DNA from: Embleya sp045207655
GTDB taxonomy: Bacteria; Actinomycetota; Actinomycetes; Streptomycetales; Streptomycetaceae
Reading direction: 5' to 3'
Assembly: GCF_045207655.1 (NCBI RefSeq)
Contig: NZ_CP108785.1
Location: 3,534,001-3,598,000 of the forward strand
DNA length: 64,000 nt
In this document: one piece after another, positions 1-7,869 of the stretch
Layout: every line of letters starts with the position of its first letter
Numbering within the stretch: the first letter of the stretch is position 1
Notes under the pieces: generated by a model
The model's database searches: none
What the model was told of the DNA's origin: nothing
The model's input: the letters and a program-made list of their open reading frames with translations, nothing else
Translations under genes and position numbers: made by a program

Positions 1-1
1 C

Positions 2-1615
2 TGGTCGGAGGCGCTCTCCCGGGTCGACGGCGGGCAACTCGACCAGCTCACCTTCCCGCGCTTCGACGCGCACGGCGACGCCGCGCCGCTGGCGCACGGC
101 ATCCCGGCCTCGCCGGGGGCCGCGGTCGGCGCGGTGGTGTTCGAGGTCGCCGAGGCGACCCGGCGGGCCGCGGCCGGAGAGCGGGTCGTGCTGGTCCGCC
201 ACGAGACCAGCCCGGACGACCTGCCCGGGATGATCGCGGCCGAGGCCGTGGTGACCGGGCGGGGCGGCAAGACCAGCCACGCGGCGGTGGTCGCCCGGGG
301 CATGGGCAAGGTCTGCGTGTGCGGCGCGGCCGACCTGGACATCGACATCGAGGGCGGGCGCTGCACCGGAGCCGACGGGACCGTCGTCGAGGCGGGCGAC
401 GTGGTCTCGGTGGACGGTACGGCCGGCACCGTGTACGTGGGCGCGCTGCCGCTCGTGCCCTCGGCGGTCACCCGCTACCTGGAGACCGGCGCCCGTTCCG
501 CCGGCGTGGTCGAGGCGGTCGCCCGCTTCCTGGACCGAGCCGACCAGGTACGGCGGTTGCAGGTCATGGCGAACGCCGACACGGCCGAGGACGCGGCCCG
601 GGCCCGGCGTTTCGGCGCCCGGGGAATCGGCCTGTGCCGTACCGAGCACATGTTCCTCGGCGCCCGGCGCCCGCTGGTGGAGGATCTGATCCTGGCCCGT
701 ACCGACGCCGACCGGCGACACGCGCTGGACGCGCTGCTGCCGCTCCAGCGCGAGGACTTCACCGACATCCTCGCGGCGATGGACGGCCTGCCCGTGACCA
801 TTCGGCTGCTCGACCCGCCGCTGCACGAGTTCCTGCCCGACCACACCGACTCGGCGGTCCGGCTGGCCCGTATGCGCGCGATGGGCCGGGAGCCGGCGCC
901 GCACGATGTGCATGTGCACGAGGCGATCGAGCGGCTGCACGAGGCCAATCCGATGCTGGGCCTGCGCGGGGTACGCCTGGCGCTCACGGTTCCCGGCCTG
1001 GTCGCCACCCAGGTACGCGCGATCGGCGAAGCAGTGGTCGCTCGGCTGCGCGCGGGCGGTGATCCGCGGGCGGAGATCATGATTCCGCTGGTCGCCACGG
1101 TCGAGGAACTGCGCGTCGTGCGCGAGGAGGTGGAACGGGTGCTCGACGAGGTCGGCCGGGCCGCCGGGCTGCCGGTGCGCTGTCCGGTGGGCACGATGAT
1201 CGAGTTGCCCAGGGCCGCGCTCACCGCCGGGAGCATCGCGCCGACGGCGGACTTCTTCTCGTTCGGCACCAACGACCTGACCCAGACCACATGGGGCCTG
1301 TCCCGCGACGACGCCGAGGCGTCCTTCCTCGCCGCCTATCTGGAGCGCGGCATCCTGGCCGTCTCGCCGTTCGAGAGCATCGACCGGGACGGTGTCGGCC
1401 GCCTGGTCCGACTGGCCGTCGACGAGGGTCGGCGGGCCAGGCCCGATCTGCGCATCGGGGTGTGCGGCGAACACGCCGGAGACCCCGCGTCGATCCACTT
1501 CTTCCACGAGGTCGGCGTCGACTACCTGTCGTGCTCACCGTTCCGCCTGCCGAGCGCCCGCCTGGAGGCGGCCCGCGCGGCGGCGGGCACCGACGCCGAG
1601 GCGGACTCGCGCTGA
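2..1615 (+). CDS. ppdK: Pyruvate, phosphate dikinase, C-terminal part (5' end outside window)
   Basis: This is the C-terminal part of the enzyme that interconverts pyruvate, ATP and Pi with PEP, AMP and PPi. The frame is open from base 2, so the gene begins upstream of the window. The phosphohistidine swivel domain is visible at about nt 260-300 (GGKTSHAAVVARG, with the catalytic His). The PEP/pyruvate TIM barrel follows, with GTMIELPRAAL, FFSFGTNDLTQTTWG and the active-site Cys loop GVCGEHAGDP near the end. The sequence NDLTQTTWG plus the preceding GIPASPGAAVG favours dikinase over PTS enzyme I or PEP synthase, which share the fold. The missing N-terminal part would hold the ATP-grasp domain. 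Confidence 0.93.
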   Translation, partial: WSEALSRVDGGQLDQLTFPRFDAHGDAAPLAHGIPASPGAAVGAVVFEVAEATRRAAAGERVVLVRHETSPDDLPGMIAAEAVVTGRGGKTSHAAVVARGMGKVCVCGAADLDIDIEGGRCTGADGTVVEAGDVVSVDGTAGTVYVGALPLVPSAVTRYLETGARSAGVVEAVARFLDRADQVRRLQVMANADTAEDAARARRFGARGIGLCRTEHMFLGARRPLVEDLILARTDADRRHALDALLPLQREDFTDILAAMDGLPVTIRLLDPPLHEFLPDHTDSAVRLARMRAMGREPAPHDVHVHEAIERLHEANPMLGLRGVRLALTVPGLVATQVRAIGEAVVARLRAGGDPRAEIMIPLVATVEELRVVREEVERVLDEVGRAAGLPVRCPVGTMIELPRAALTAGSIAPTADFFSFGTNDLTQTTWGLSRDDAEASFLAAYLERGILAVSPFESIDRDGVGRLVRLAVDEGRRARPDLRIGVCGEHAGDPASIHFFHEVGVDYLSCSPFRLPSARLEAARAAAGTDAEADSR

Positions 1616-1681
1616 ACCTCCGGCCGGAGCCCGCGCAAAATGGCTGCGCGGGTGCGTGCTCTCCGTGCTTTCATGTGCCGC

Positions 1682-2320
1682 ATGGTGTCCCTTGACCGGC
1701 TGTCGGCCTTCGCGGCCATGTCCTTCCTGCTGATCGTGATACCCGGCCCCAGCGTGCTGTTCGTGGTCGGCCGGGCCCTGGCGCAGGGCCGCCGGGCGGC
1801 GCTGACCACGGTGGTGGGCAACACGATCGGGGCGTACGTACTGGTCGTGGCGGTGGCGCTCGGGGTGGGCTCCGTGGTGGAGCGGTCGGTGCTGGTCTTC
1901 ACGGCGCTGAAGCTGGTGGGCGCCGCCTATCTGGTGTACCTCGGGGTGAAGGCGGTGCGGGAGCGGGGGTCCCTGCACGCCTCGATCAACGGCACGGTCC
2001 CCGCGCGGGGCGGCCTGCGCACGTTGTGGGAGGGGTTCGCGGTCGGCGTGGCCAACCCCAAGACCATCGTGTTCTTCGCCGCGGTACTGCCCCAGTTCGT
2101 GGACCGCGACCAGGGGCACGTGATGGCGCAGATGTTGCTGCTCGGCCTGGTGTTCAACGTGATCGCGGTGGTCTGCGACAGCCTCTGGGGCCTGGTCGCG
2201 GCCTCCACCCGGACCTGGTTCGCGAGTTCCCCGACACGCCTGGCCCGGGTCGGCGGGATCGGCGGCCTCACCATGATCGGTCTCGGTGTCACCGTCGCGG
2301 CCACGGGCCGCAAGGACTGA
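1682..2320 (+). CDS. LysE/RhtB family amino-acid exporter
   Basis: A 211-aa polytopic inner-membrane protein of the LysE/RhtB translocator family, which exports amino acids or small amphipathic metabolites. The family signature is near the N-terminus (FLLIVIPGPSVLFVVG, about residues 10-25), and a second conserved stretch, GVANPKTIVFFAAVLPQFV, lies in the middle. About six hydrophobic segments fit the usual 200-215 aa size. The frame extends upstream to 1640, but the ATG at 1682 places the first helix correctly for the family. No strong Shine-Dalgarno sequence is visible for either start. The substrate cannot be told from the sequence. It starts 66 nt after ppdK and is convergent with the RsbW-like gene. 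Confidence 0.88.
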   Translation: MVSLDRLSAFAAMSFLLIVIPGPSVLFVVGRALAQGRRAALTTVVGNTIGAYVLVVAVALGVGSVVERSVLVFTALKLVGAAYLVYLGVKAVRERGSLHASINGTVPARGGLRTLWEGFAVGVANPKTIVFFAAVLPQFVDRDQGHVMAQMLLLGLVFNVIAVVCDSLWGLVAASTRTWFASSPTRLARVGGIGGLTMIGLGVTVAATGRKD

Positions 2321-2389
2321 CCCGGGTCGGGGCACCCGCGCGGCCCGGGACGGCGAGTCGGCGTCGGGTCCGGCCGTGGGCGGCCGCGG

Positions 2390-2779
2390 TCAGGTGAGCG
2401 GGATGCGGGCGCGGACCCGTTTGCCCGCCGCGTTCGGTTCGACCGCGAAGCCCGCGCACAGGGCGCGCACGATCTCCAGGCCGTGCCGACCGATGCGATC
2501 GACGTCCCGGGTGTGCGGTACGGGCAGGGTCGGCGTGCCGTCCGACACCGTGACGTGCAGGTCGTGCCCGGCGATCTCCAGTTCCAGCAGGCACGGCCCC
2601 GGCGCGTACCGGGTGGCGTTGGCGATCAACTCGTCGACGACCAGCGGGACCACCTCCACGGCCCGCGTGGTGATCGGGACGCCCCCGACCGCCCGGGCCC
2701 GCTCCAGGAAGCGCCCGGCGAAGGCGCGGGCCCGGCGGGTCGTTCCGGGCGCGCCGTCGTAGGCGATCGACTCACGCAT
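2390..2779 (-). CDS. ATP-binding regulator of the RsbW/SpoIIAB type
   Basis: A 129-aa protein made only of a HATPase_c fold, the size of the many stand-alone anti-sigma-like ATPases of streptomycetes. The N box is VDELIANATRYAP (about residues 48-60), the G1 region is VSDGTPTLP and the G2 region is IGRHGLEIV. Proteins of this class bind ATP and may sequester a sigma factor or phosphorylate an anti-sigma antagonist. No sigma factor or antagonist gene is adjacent, so the partner is unknown. The ATG at 2779 is used. It is convergent with the LysE-type gene. Confidence 0.85.
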   Translation of the reverse strand: MRESIAYDGAPGTTRRARAFAGRFLERARAVGGVPITTRAVEVVPLVVDELIANATRYAPGPCLLELEIAGHDLHVTVSDGTPTLPVPHTRDVDRIGRHGLEIVRALCAGFAVEPNAAGKRVRARIPLT

Positions 2780-3317
2780 CGGGCACCGGCCCCGGAAGCC
2801 GCCGGATTCCGGAAACGCAGGTCCTCATCATGTGCACCCGCCCTGCCTCGACGCCGAGAACTGCACGGGACCCGAGCCGGGTTCCGGTCGATCGGGCGGA
2901 TGCCTGCCCTGCCCCGGGGGACCCACTCCCGACGTGGCCGGCGGAAGTGGTTCGGAGGCGATCCGTGGCGGACGCGGCGGTGACCGTGGCGATTCGGCCA
3001 TGGGGTCGTGTCCGAGATCGACGGGGTGGAGGGTCGCATTCCGGCCTCGACACGAGGCCGAGGGCCGACCCGCCGCGTTCCTCGCGAGGCCGATTTTCCG
3101 GGCCTCACCGCCCGTAGTCGAGTGATTACCTTCCTGTTCGCGGCGGGTGTCGGCGGTTGGTAACACGGCCGAAACAGCATGGGTCGCCACTGTCCGTAAA
3201 TGGGGTTTCACGCACCGCTGTCGATGCGAGAGCGTTGCCTGCGTCGACGCCCGCCGATCAACCGGCGGAAAACCGACGCATAACCGTTCGGACCCATCGA
3301 GGAGTGAGGACACTCGC
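2780..3317. other. Intergenic region, no gene recognised
   Basis: Short open frames exist on both strands but show no domain, no convincing ribosome binding site and no consistent composition, so I see no supported gene. The last part must hold the promoter and leader of the secreted protein that starts at 3318. A GAGGAGTGAGGA purine run at about 3299-3310 is its Shine-Dalgarno sequence. Confidence 0.6.
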
Positions 3318-3725
3318 ATGATTCGTAAACTCGCCACCACGGCCGCGGCCGCCGCTGCGGCCACCGTCCTGGGCGCGCTCACGCTCGCCCCGACCGCACG
3401 GGCGGACGTCGCGGACACCGCCTCCTGCCCCACGGGCAGTCTCTGCGTCTACAGCGGACAGAACCTGACCGGCACGCGGACCGTCGTGCCCGCGCGGATG
3501 ATCGAGGAACGCCAGGACGCCGGGTACACGATCACCGCTCCGGTGTTGTCGATCGCCAACCGCACCGGGTTCGACGTGCTCCACGGCGTGAGCCATCCGG
3601 TGGTCTGTATCCGCTTCCCCTGTTATCAGTACACGGTGCACGGTCGCGTCGACGCCGGTCGCGATCTGGCGAGCGCGGATGCCGCCGGACAGCCCCTGGT
3701 CGTGGGCCGGGACTACGGCCGCTAG
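3318..3725 (+). CDS. Small secreted protein, peptidase inhibitor I36-like
   Basis: A 135-aa precursor with a clear Sec signal: MIRK, an alanine-rich hydrophobic core, and a cleavage site after TARA near residue 31. The mature part is about 105 aa, with a first Cys pair in CPTGSLCVYSGQNLTGT and a second in VCIRFPCYQY. The early CP-x-G-x-LC-x-Y pattern is common in streptomycete secreted proteins annotated as peptidase inhibitor family I36, but inhibition is inferred only from that resemblance. The start is set by the strong purine run at 3299-3310. A stem-loop terminator follows the stop. Confidence 0.75.
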   Translation: MIRKLATTAAAAAAATVLGALTLAPTARADVADTASCPTGSLCVYSGQNLTGTRTVVPARMIEERQDAGYTITAPVLSIANRTGFDVLHGVSHPVVCIRFPCYQYTVHGRVDAGRDLASADAAGQPLVVGRDYGR

Positions 3726-3741
3726 ACCCGGGATCGGCCTG

Positions 3742-3783
3742 CCGGCCGGCTCGGTCGGGGACCTCCCCGACCGGGCCGGCCGG
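3742..3783. terminator. Bidirectional stem-loop terminator
   Basis: Two 19-nt arms (3742-3760 and 3765-3783) pair with a single G-U-type mismatch around a 4-nt loop (ACCT). It lies between the convergent I36-like gene and the acetyltransferase gene. There is no U-tract, as usual for actinomycete terminators. Confidence 0.8.
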
Positions 3784-3792
3784 CCCCCGGGG

Positions 3793-4266
3793 TCAGGCTC
3801 GCGGGGCCGGGCGGGTGAGCCTGAGGAGGATCTCGTCGTTGTCCTCGTCGCTGCGACGACCCTCCTCGGCGAACCCGAGTCGGGCGTAGAACCCGCGGGC
3901 CAGGGTGTTCTTCTCGTACACCTCCAGCGTCAGCGCGCCACGCAGCGCCGCCGCGTGCTCGACGAGCAGTCGGCCCACGCCGGTGCCCTGGGCTTCGGGA
4001 GCGACGAACAGGCCGCCGATCTCGCCGCCGACGTCGCCCTCGATCTCGGCGTCGAGCAGGCCCAGGAGCGCGACCACCCTGCCGTCGGCCTCGGCCACCC
4101 AGTTGTCGGCGTGGACCAGGTAGATCTCGCGCATCTTGCGTTCGCGCTCGCCTTCGCCCTCGCCCGGGACGAACGGGTGCGCGGCGCGGCCCGCGCGCGA
4201 CCAGACGTCGACCGCGGCGTCCTCGTCGACGGGGCGGTAGGGGCGGATCCTCGGAGTTTCGGACAT
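3793..4266 (-). CDS. GNAT family N-acetyltransferase
   Basis: A 157-aa single-domain GNAT protein that transfers an acetyl group from acetyl-CoA to an amine. The acetyl-CoA pyrophosphate loop is visible as VAPEAQGTGVGRLLVEHA (motif A, about residues 88-105). The preceding strand is GGEIGGLFV, and motif B contains EKNTLARGFYARLGF. This last feature (N-x-xA-x-xFYxxxGF) is typical of the PhnO/RimI-like branch. An acidic and basic stretch (EGEGERERK) sits between the first helices. The substrate is unknown. The ATG at 4266 is used. Confidence 0.88.
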   Translation of the reverse strand: MSETPRIRPYRPVDEDAAVDVWSRAGRAAHPFVPGEGEGERERKMREIYLVHADNWVAEADGRVVALLGLLDAEIEGDVGGEIGGLFVAPEAQGTGVGRLLVEHAAALRGALTLEVYEKNTLARGFYARLGFAEEGRRSDEDNDEILLRLTRPAPRA

Positions 4267-4602
4267 GCGTGCGACCGTATCCCACCGGGCGGTCGACGCT
4301 CGGCCGGGTTTCCCGTGCCCGAGGCGGCATCGATCGGCACCGGCGCGGCCAACGCGTCGCGGCGTGCGGCCGGCAGCCCCGCGGCACCGATGCGCCCGCT
4401 CCCGTTCCGGCTGCGCCGACGCCCGGATGTGTGCACCGGAACCCGCTCGCCTTGACGCTCGTGGTGCTGACGGCGACGGGTCTCGGACGCCCGACGCCGC
4501 ACCGGCAGGGGGTGGGTTCGGGCGGAGTCTGCGGGTAGCCGGGCGTCCGGCCGCGCCCGCGTGCCCGTGCCGAACGGCTCCGGGAGTACGGGCCGTTCGA
4601 CC
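4267..4602. other. Intergenic region, nothing recognised
   Basis: There is no supported open reading frame or strong dyad. It separates the start of the acetyltransferase gene from the stop of the small membrane protein on the same strand, and presumably contains the acetyltransferase promoter. Confidence 0.5.
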
Positions 4603-4992
4603 TCAGTCGCCGCTGTCCGTCGGGGCGAAGTCGGCCAGGGGCGGAACCGTGCCGAGATGCCACAGGAGCCAGGGGAGGCCGATGCCGCCGAGGACGACGC
4701 CGAGTACGAAGCCCGCCCGGCCGGCCCGCTCGTGGAAGGACACCGACATGCCCACGACGGCCCCGACCGGCACGCCCGCCATCGCGGCGAAGAACACCGT
4801 CCCGCAGCCGCCGAGCGGGATGTCGATCCACCACCCGTTCGGCCCACCCACCATGAGGTCCCGGGCAACGGCCGCCGTGAGCGCCGCGTTGAAGAACACC
4901 CAGACAGCCACCACCGCGACCACGATCACGGCCAGGACCGGCAGGAACGCCTTCCCGGCCACCCACGAGAGCAGAGCGCGCGCCCACCTCAA
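4603..4992 (-). CDS. Small integral membrane protein
   Basis: A 129-aa protein with about three hydrophobic segments: FLPVLAVIVVAVVAVWVFF, the middle GCGTVFFAAMAGVPVGAVVG, and FVLGVVLGGIGLPWLLWHLG. I recognise no family. The start chosen is TTG at 4992, because a GGGAGG Shine-Dalgarno sequence stands about 6 nt before it and no ATG or GTG is suitable. This TTG overlaps the stop of the AraC-like frame (TTGA), which suggests translational coupling. Confidence 0.65.
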   Translation of the reverse strand: MRWARALLSWVAGKAFLPVLAVIVVAVVAVWVFFNAALTAAVARDLMVGGPNGWWIDIPLGGCGTVFFAAMAGVPVGAVVGMSVSFHERAGRAGFVLGVVLGGIGLPWLLWHLGTVPPLADFAPTDSGD

Positions 4993-5459
4993 GGGGTTCC
5001 TCCCGACCGGGACGACCGATTCGACGCCGGCCTGCGCGGGTCGGTCGGCGGAAGCCGCGTCGGATGTCGTGCCGGCGGGTGATCGCGGTGTCGGGTCGGG
5101 GTGATGCCACGGATGCGTTTGAAGGCGACGCCGAGCGCGAACGTGTCCGCGCAGCCGACCTGTCGGGCGATCGAGGCGACGGTGGCGTCGGTCTCGCCGA
5201 GCGGGTCGGCCGCGAGGGCGATGCGGCGCGAGGCCACGTGGGTCATCGGCGGTTCCCCGACGCGCGCGGAGAATCGGCGGGCGAAGGCGGCGCGGGACAG
5301 CCCGGTCCTGGCCGCCGGTTCGGCCACCGTCCACGGGTGTGCCGGGTCGTCGTGCAGCAGGTGCAGGGCCTCGCCCACCACGGGGTCGGCCGCCGCGTGG
5401 TGCCAGACCGGTGCGTCGGCGGCGAGTACGTCCACCGCACCACCGTAGACGCACACATC
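4989..5459 (-). pseudogene. AraC family regulator, N-terminally truncated
   Basis: The frame encodes an AraC/XylS double helix-turn-helix: WTVAEPAARTGLSRAAFARRFSARVGEPPMTHVASRRI, then a second motif around VASIARQVGCADTFALGVAFKRIRGITP. It is preceded by only about 35 residues (VDVLAADAPVWHH...). The usual cupin-type effector domain of about 150 aa is missing and is not found in another frame upstream, so a deletion is likely. The fused remains of the N-terminal start (VDVLA) and the linker support an internal deletion. The 5' boundary given is approximate, at an in-frame GTG. The product could still bind DNA. Confidence 0.65.
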
Positions 5460-5629
5460 GAGGCGAGCCGTGCGGCCATGGCGGGCCGGTTCGGCCGGGC
5501 ATTGACCGGGCCCATGACATGCACGACTCCGCCGACTTCGTACGCGCGGCCGCCGGGTCCTGGCGGCGCTGACGGCGCTCCGCGAGGGGAGCCCCGGCGA
5601 GGCGAAACTCGCGCGGGGCACCCTTCGGG

Positions 5630-6430
5630 TCAGGCCCGCATGCCGCCGTCGACGCGCAGGACGGTGCCGGTGACGTAGGAGGAGCGGTCGCTGAGCAGCC
5701 ACGCGGCGGCCTCGGCGATCTCATCCGGATCGGCCGCGCGGCCCAGTGGCGTCCGGGCGTTCAGGCGGTCGACGACGCCGGGGGAGTTGTGCTCCCACTC
5801 GCGCACCATCTCGGTGAGCGTGGTGCCGGGGGCGATCGCGTTGACCCGGATGCCCTCGGGGCCGTACGTGACGGCCGCGGACTCGGTGAGGCTGTTGACC
5901 GCCCGCTTCATCGCCCCGTAGGCGGGCAGTTCGGGGTTGCCCCGCAGGCTGCCGACGCTGGAGTTGTTGACGATGGCCCCGGTTCCGGCGGTGGCGCGAA
6001 TCGCGGCGACCTCGGCGACCATGGCCAGCCACGTGCCCTTGAGGTTCACCGTGTAGATGTGATCGAAGTCGGCCTCGGCGACCCGGTCCATCGGGCCGGG
6101 CGGGATGCCGGTCGCGGCGTTGTTGAAGGCGACGTCCAGTCGGCCGTACAGGTCCACGGTGCGGTCGACGGCGGCGCGTACGTCGGCCGGGTCCGCCAGG
6201 TCGCAGACCGCGTAGTCGGCGACGCCGCCCCGGGCCCGGATGTCCTCGGTGACCGCCTGAAGTTGGCTCTTCGTTCGCGCCGCGAGCAGCACGCGAGCGC
6301 CCTCGCGGGCGAACAGCCGTGCCGCGGCGGCGCCTATGCCGCGCCCGGCGCCGGTGACGAAGGCGACCTTGCCGGCCAGCAGACCCTCCCGGGCGGCGGC
6401 GGGTGGGGTGGTGTTCGGTGCGTTGTCCAT
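5630..6430 (-). CDS. SDR family oxidoreductase
   Basis: A 266-aa classical short-chain dehydrogenase/reductase. The cofactor loop is TGAGRGIG (about residue 26-33), followed by the structural NNAATG, the catalytic Ser in NNSSVGS, and the YxxxK pair in YGAMK. The C-terminal VTGTVLRVDGGM is standard. The Arg/Lys-rich end of the second strand (AARTKSQL) suggests NADP(H). The ATG at 6430 follows an upstream inverted repeat (6461-6487) and is divergent from the flavoprotein at 6693. The substrate is not predictable. Confidence 0.93.
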   Translation of the reverse strand: MDNAPNTTPPAAAREGLLAGKVAFVTGAGRGIGAAAARLFAREGARVLLAARTKSQLQAVTEDIRARGGVADYAVCDLADPADVRAAVDRTVDLYGRLDVAFNNAATGIPPGPMDRVAEADFDHIYTVNLKGTWLAMVAEVAAIRATAGTGAIVNNSSVGSLRGNPELPAYGAMKRAVNSLTESAAVTYGPEGIRVNAIAPGTTLTEMVREWEHNSPGVVDRLNARTPLGRAADPDEIAEAAAWLLSDRSSYVTGTVLRVDGGMRA

Positions 6431-6460
6431 GGCAGCGAGCCTGCCGTAGCCGGCGGCGCC

Positions 6461-6487
6461 CGGCCAGGTACCGGTGGTACCCGGCCG
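6461..6487. promoter_or_regulatory. Operator-like inverted repeat upstream of the SDR gene
   Basis: CGGCC-a-GGTAC, a 5-nt spacer, then GTACC-c-GGCCG: 11-nt arms with one mismatch, centred about 44 nt before the SDR start codon. Its position fits control of the minus-strand promoter by a dimeric regulator. The regulator is unknown; the truncated AraC gene next door is one possibility. Confidence 0.5.
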
Positions 6488-6615
6488 AGCACCGGCACTT
6501 CCACCCGCACCGAGGGTGCGGACGGACGGGAACCGGCGGGGCTCCCGCGCGACCGACGCGAACGCCCGCACCCCCGCCGACGCGGGTCCGTCGGTCCGGG
6601 TGCGCCCGCTCCGAT

Positions 6616-6642
6616 CTTGCCATTGCGGCAAGGAACGTTGCC
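6616..6642. promoter_or_regulatory. Three alternating TTGCC/GGCAA half-sites before the flavoprotein gene
   Basis: CTTGCC (6616-6621), GGCAAG (6627-6632) and TTGCC (6638-6642) form two overlapping inverted repeats at 10-11-nt steps, 50-77 nt upstream of the flavoprotein start. This looks like a binding array for a dimeric regulator. No regulator gene is assigned. Confidence 0.45.
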
Positions 6643-6692
6643 GAGATGTCGAGGGGGCGCGGATGCTGCACATCGAAAGGGAGGTGTGCGGC

Positions 6693-7736
6693 ATGAGGGA
6701 AAACGGACAGGATTTCGCGGCCGATGCGGTCTCGACGGACGCGGGCGATGTCGTGGGTTCGGGGTCGGGTGACCGGGAGCGGCGTTACGACGTCGTCGTG
6801 GTGGGCGGCGGCGCCGCCGGATTGAGCGCGGCGCTCACCCTGGGGCGCGCCCGGCGGTCGGTGCTGGTGGTCGACGCCGGACAGCCGCGCAACGCGCCGG
6901 CCCACGGGGTGCACAACTTTCTGGGCAGCGAGGGCATCGCGCCGGCCGAACTGCTCGCGAACGGCCGCCGGGAGGTGGCCGGTTACGGTGGCGAGCTCAC
7001 CAAGGGCACGGTGGCGGGGGTACGGCGCGCGGCGGACGGCGACTTCCGGGTGGGGCTGGTGGACGGCCGCTCGATCCGGGCCCGGCGGCTGCTGGTGACG
7101 ACGGGGCTGGTCGACGAGCTGCCGGCGGTGCCCGGGCTGGCCGAGCGGTGGGGACGCGAGGTGTTGCACTGCCCGTACTGCCACGGCTGGGAGGTGCGGG
7201 ATCAGCCGATCGGTGTCCTGGCGACCGGACCGATGGGCGTCGAGCAGGCGCTGATGTGGAGCCAGTGGAGCGGGCGGGTGACGTTGTTCCTGCACACCGG
7301 TCCGGAGCCGGACGACGAGGCGTACGAGCGGCTCGCCGCGCGCGGTGTCGGCGTGGTCGACGGCGAGGTGCGGGCGCTGCGGGTGGACGACCGGGACGGG
7401 TTGACCGGTGTGGTCCTGGCCGGCGGGACCACCGTGCCGGTGCGGGCCCTGGTGGTGGCCCCGCGTTTCACCGCCCGCGCCGCGCTGCTGAGCGATCTGG
7501 GACTGGAGACCCGGGAGGCGGAGATGGGCGGACACGTGCTGGGTACGTACGTGCCCACCGACGCGTCCGGTGCGACCGCGGCACCCGGGGTGTGGGCGGC
7601 GGGCAACGTGACCGACCTCGTCGCCACCGTCGTCGGCTCCGCCGACTCCGGCATGCGCGCGGCGGCGGCCGTCAACGCGGATCTGATCGCCGAGGAAACC
7701 CGACAGGCGGTCGGCACCCGCCGCACATCGGGGTAG
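6693..7736 (+). CDS. NAD(P)/FAD-dependent oxidoreductase, thioredoxin-reductase-like
   Basis: A 347-aa flavoprotein. The FAD-binding Rossmann motif is VVVGGGAAGLSAAL (about residues 32-45). The sequence CPYCHGWEV (about residues 160-168) is where thioredoxin reductase has its redox CxxC, and the end is VWAAGNVTDL. It lacks a canonical NADPH-binding GGGxxA loop (the region reads GVLATGPMG), as in the ferredoxin- or small-molecule-dependent TrxR-like group, such as the disulfide-forming enzymes of natural product pathways. The ATG at 6693 is chosen for its AAGGGAGGT Shine-Dalgarno sequence, not the ATG at 6663. Confidence 0.85.
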   Translation: MRENGQDFAADAVSTDAGDVVGSGSGDRERRYDVVVVGGGAAGLSAALTLGRARRSVLVVDAGQPRNAPAHGVHNFLGSEGIAPAELLANGRREVAGYGGELTKGTVAGVRRAADGDFRVGLVDGRSIRARRLLVTTGLVDELPAVPGLAERWGREVLHCPYCHGWEVRDQPIGVLATGPMGVEQALMWSQWSGRVTLFLHTGPEPDDEAYERLAARGVGVVDGEVRALRVDDRDGLTGVVLAGGTTVPVRALVVAPRFTARAALLSDLGLETREAEMGGHVLGTYVPTDASGATAAPGVWAAGNVTDLVATVVGSADSGMRAAAAVNADLIAEETRQAVGTRRTSG

Positions 7737-7761
7737 GGCGCCCGGCGAGGCCGGTCCGAGC

Positions 7762-7786
7762 GTCCCGCGCCCATCGGGCGCGGGAC
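7762..7786. terminator. Stem-loop terminator
   Basis: A perfect 11-bp stem (7762-7772 with 7776-7786) around a 3-nt loop, between the convergent flavoprotein and epoxide hydrolase genes. Confidence 0.8.
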
Positions 7787-7869
7787 CCCGCCCGGTCGGC
7801 CCGGGAGTCGAGGATGAACGAGGCCCGGTGGCGGGCACGGCGGACGGGAGGGCCTTGGCCGCCGGTCGT

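Noticed and set aside
2830..3125. Small proline- and glycine-rich frames before the I36-like gene
   Set aside because: Several overlapping frames have similar length and none has a ribosome binding site or recognisable domain.
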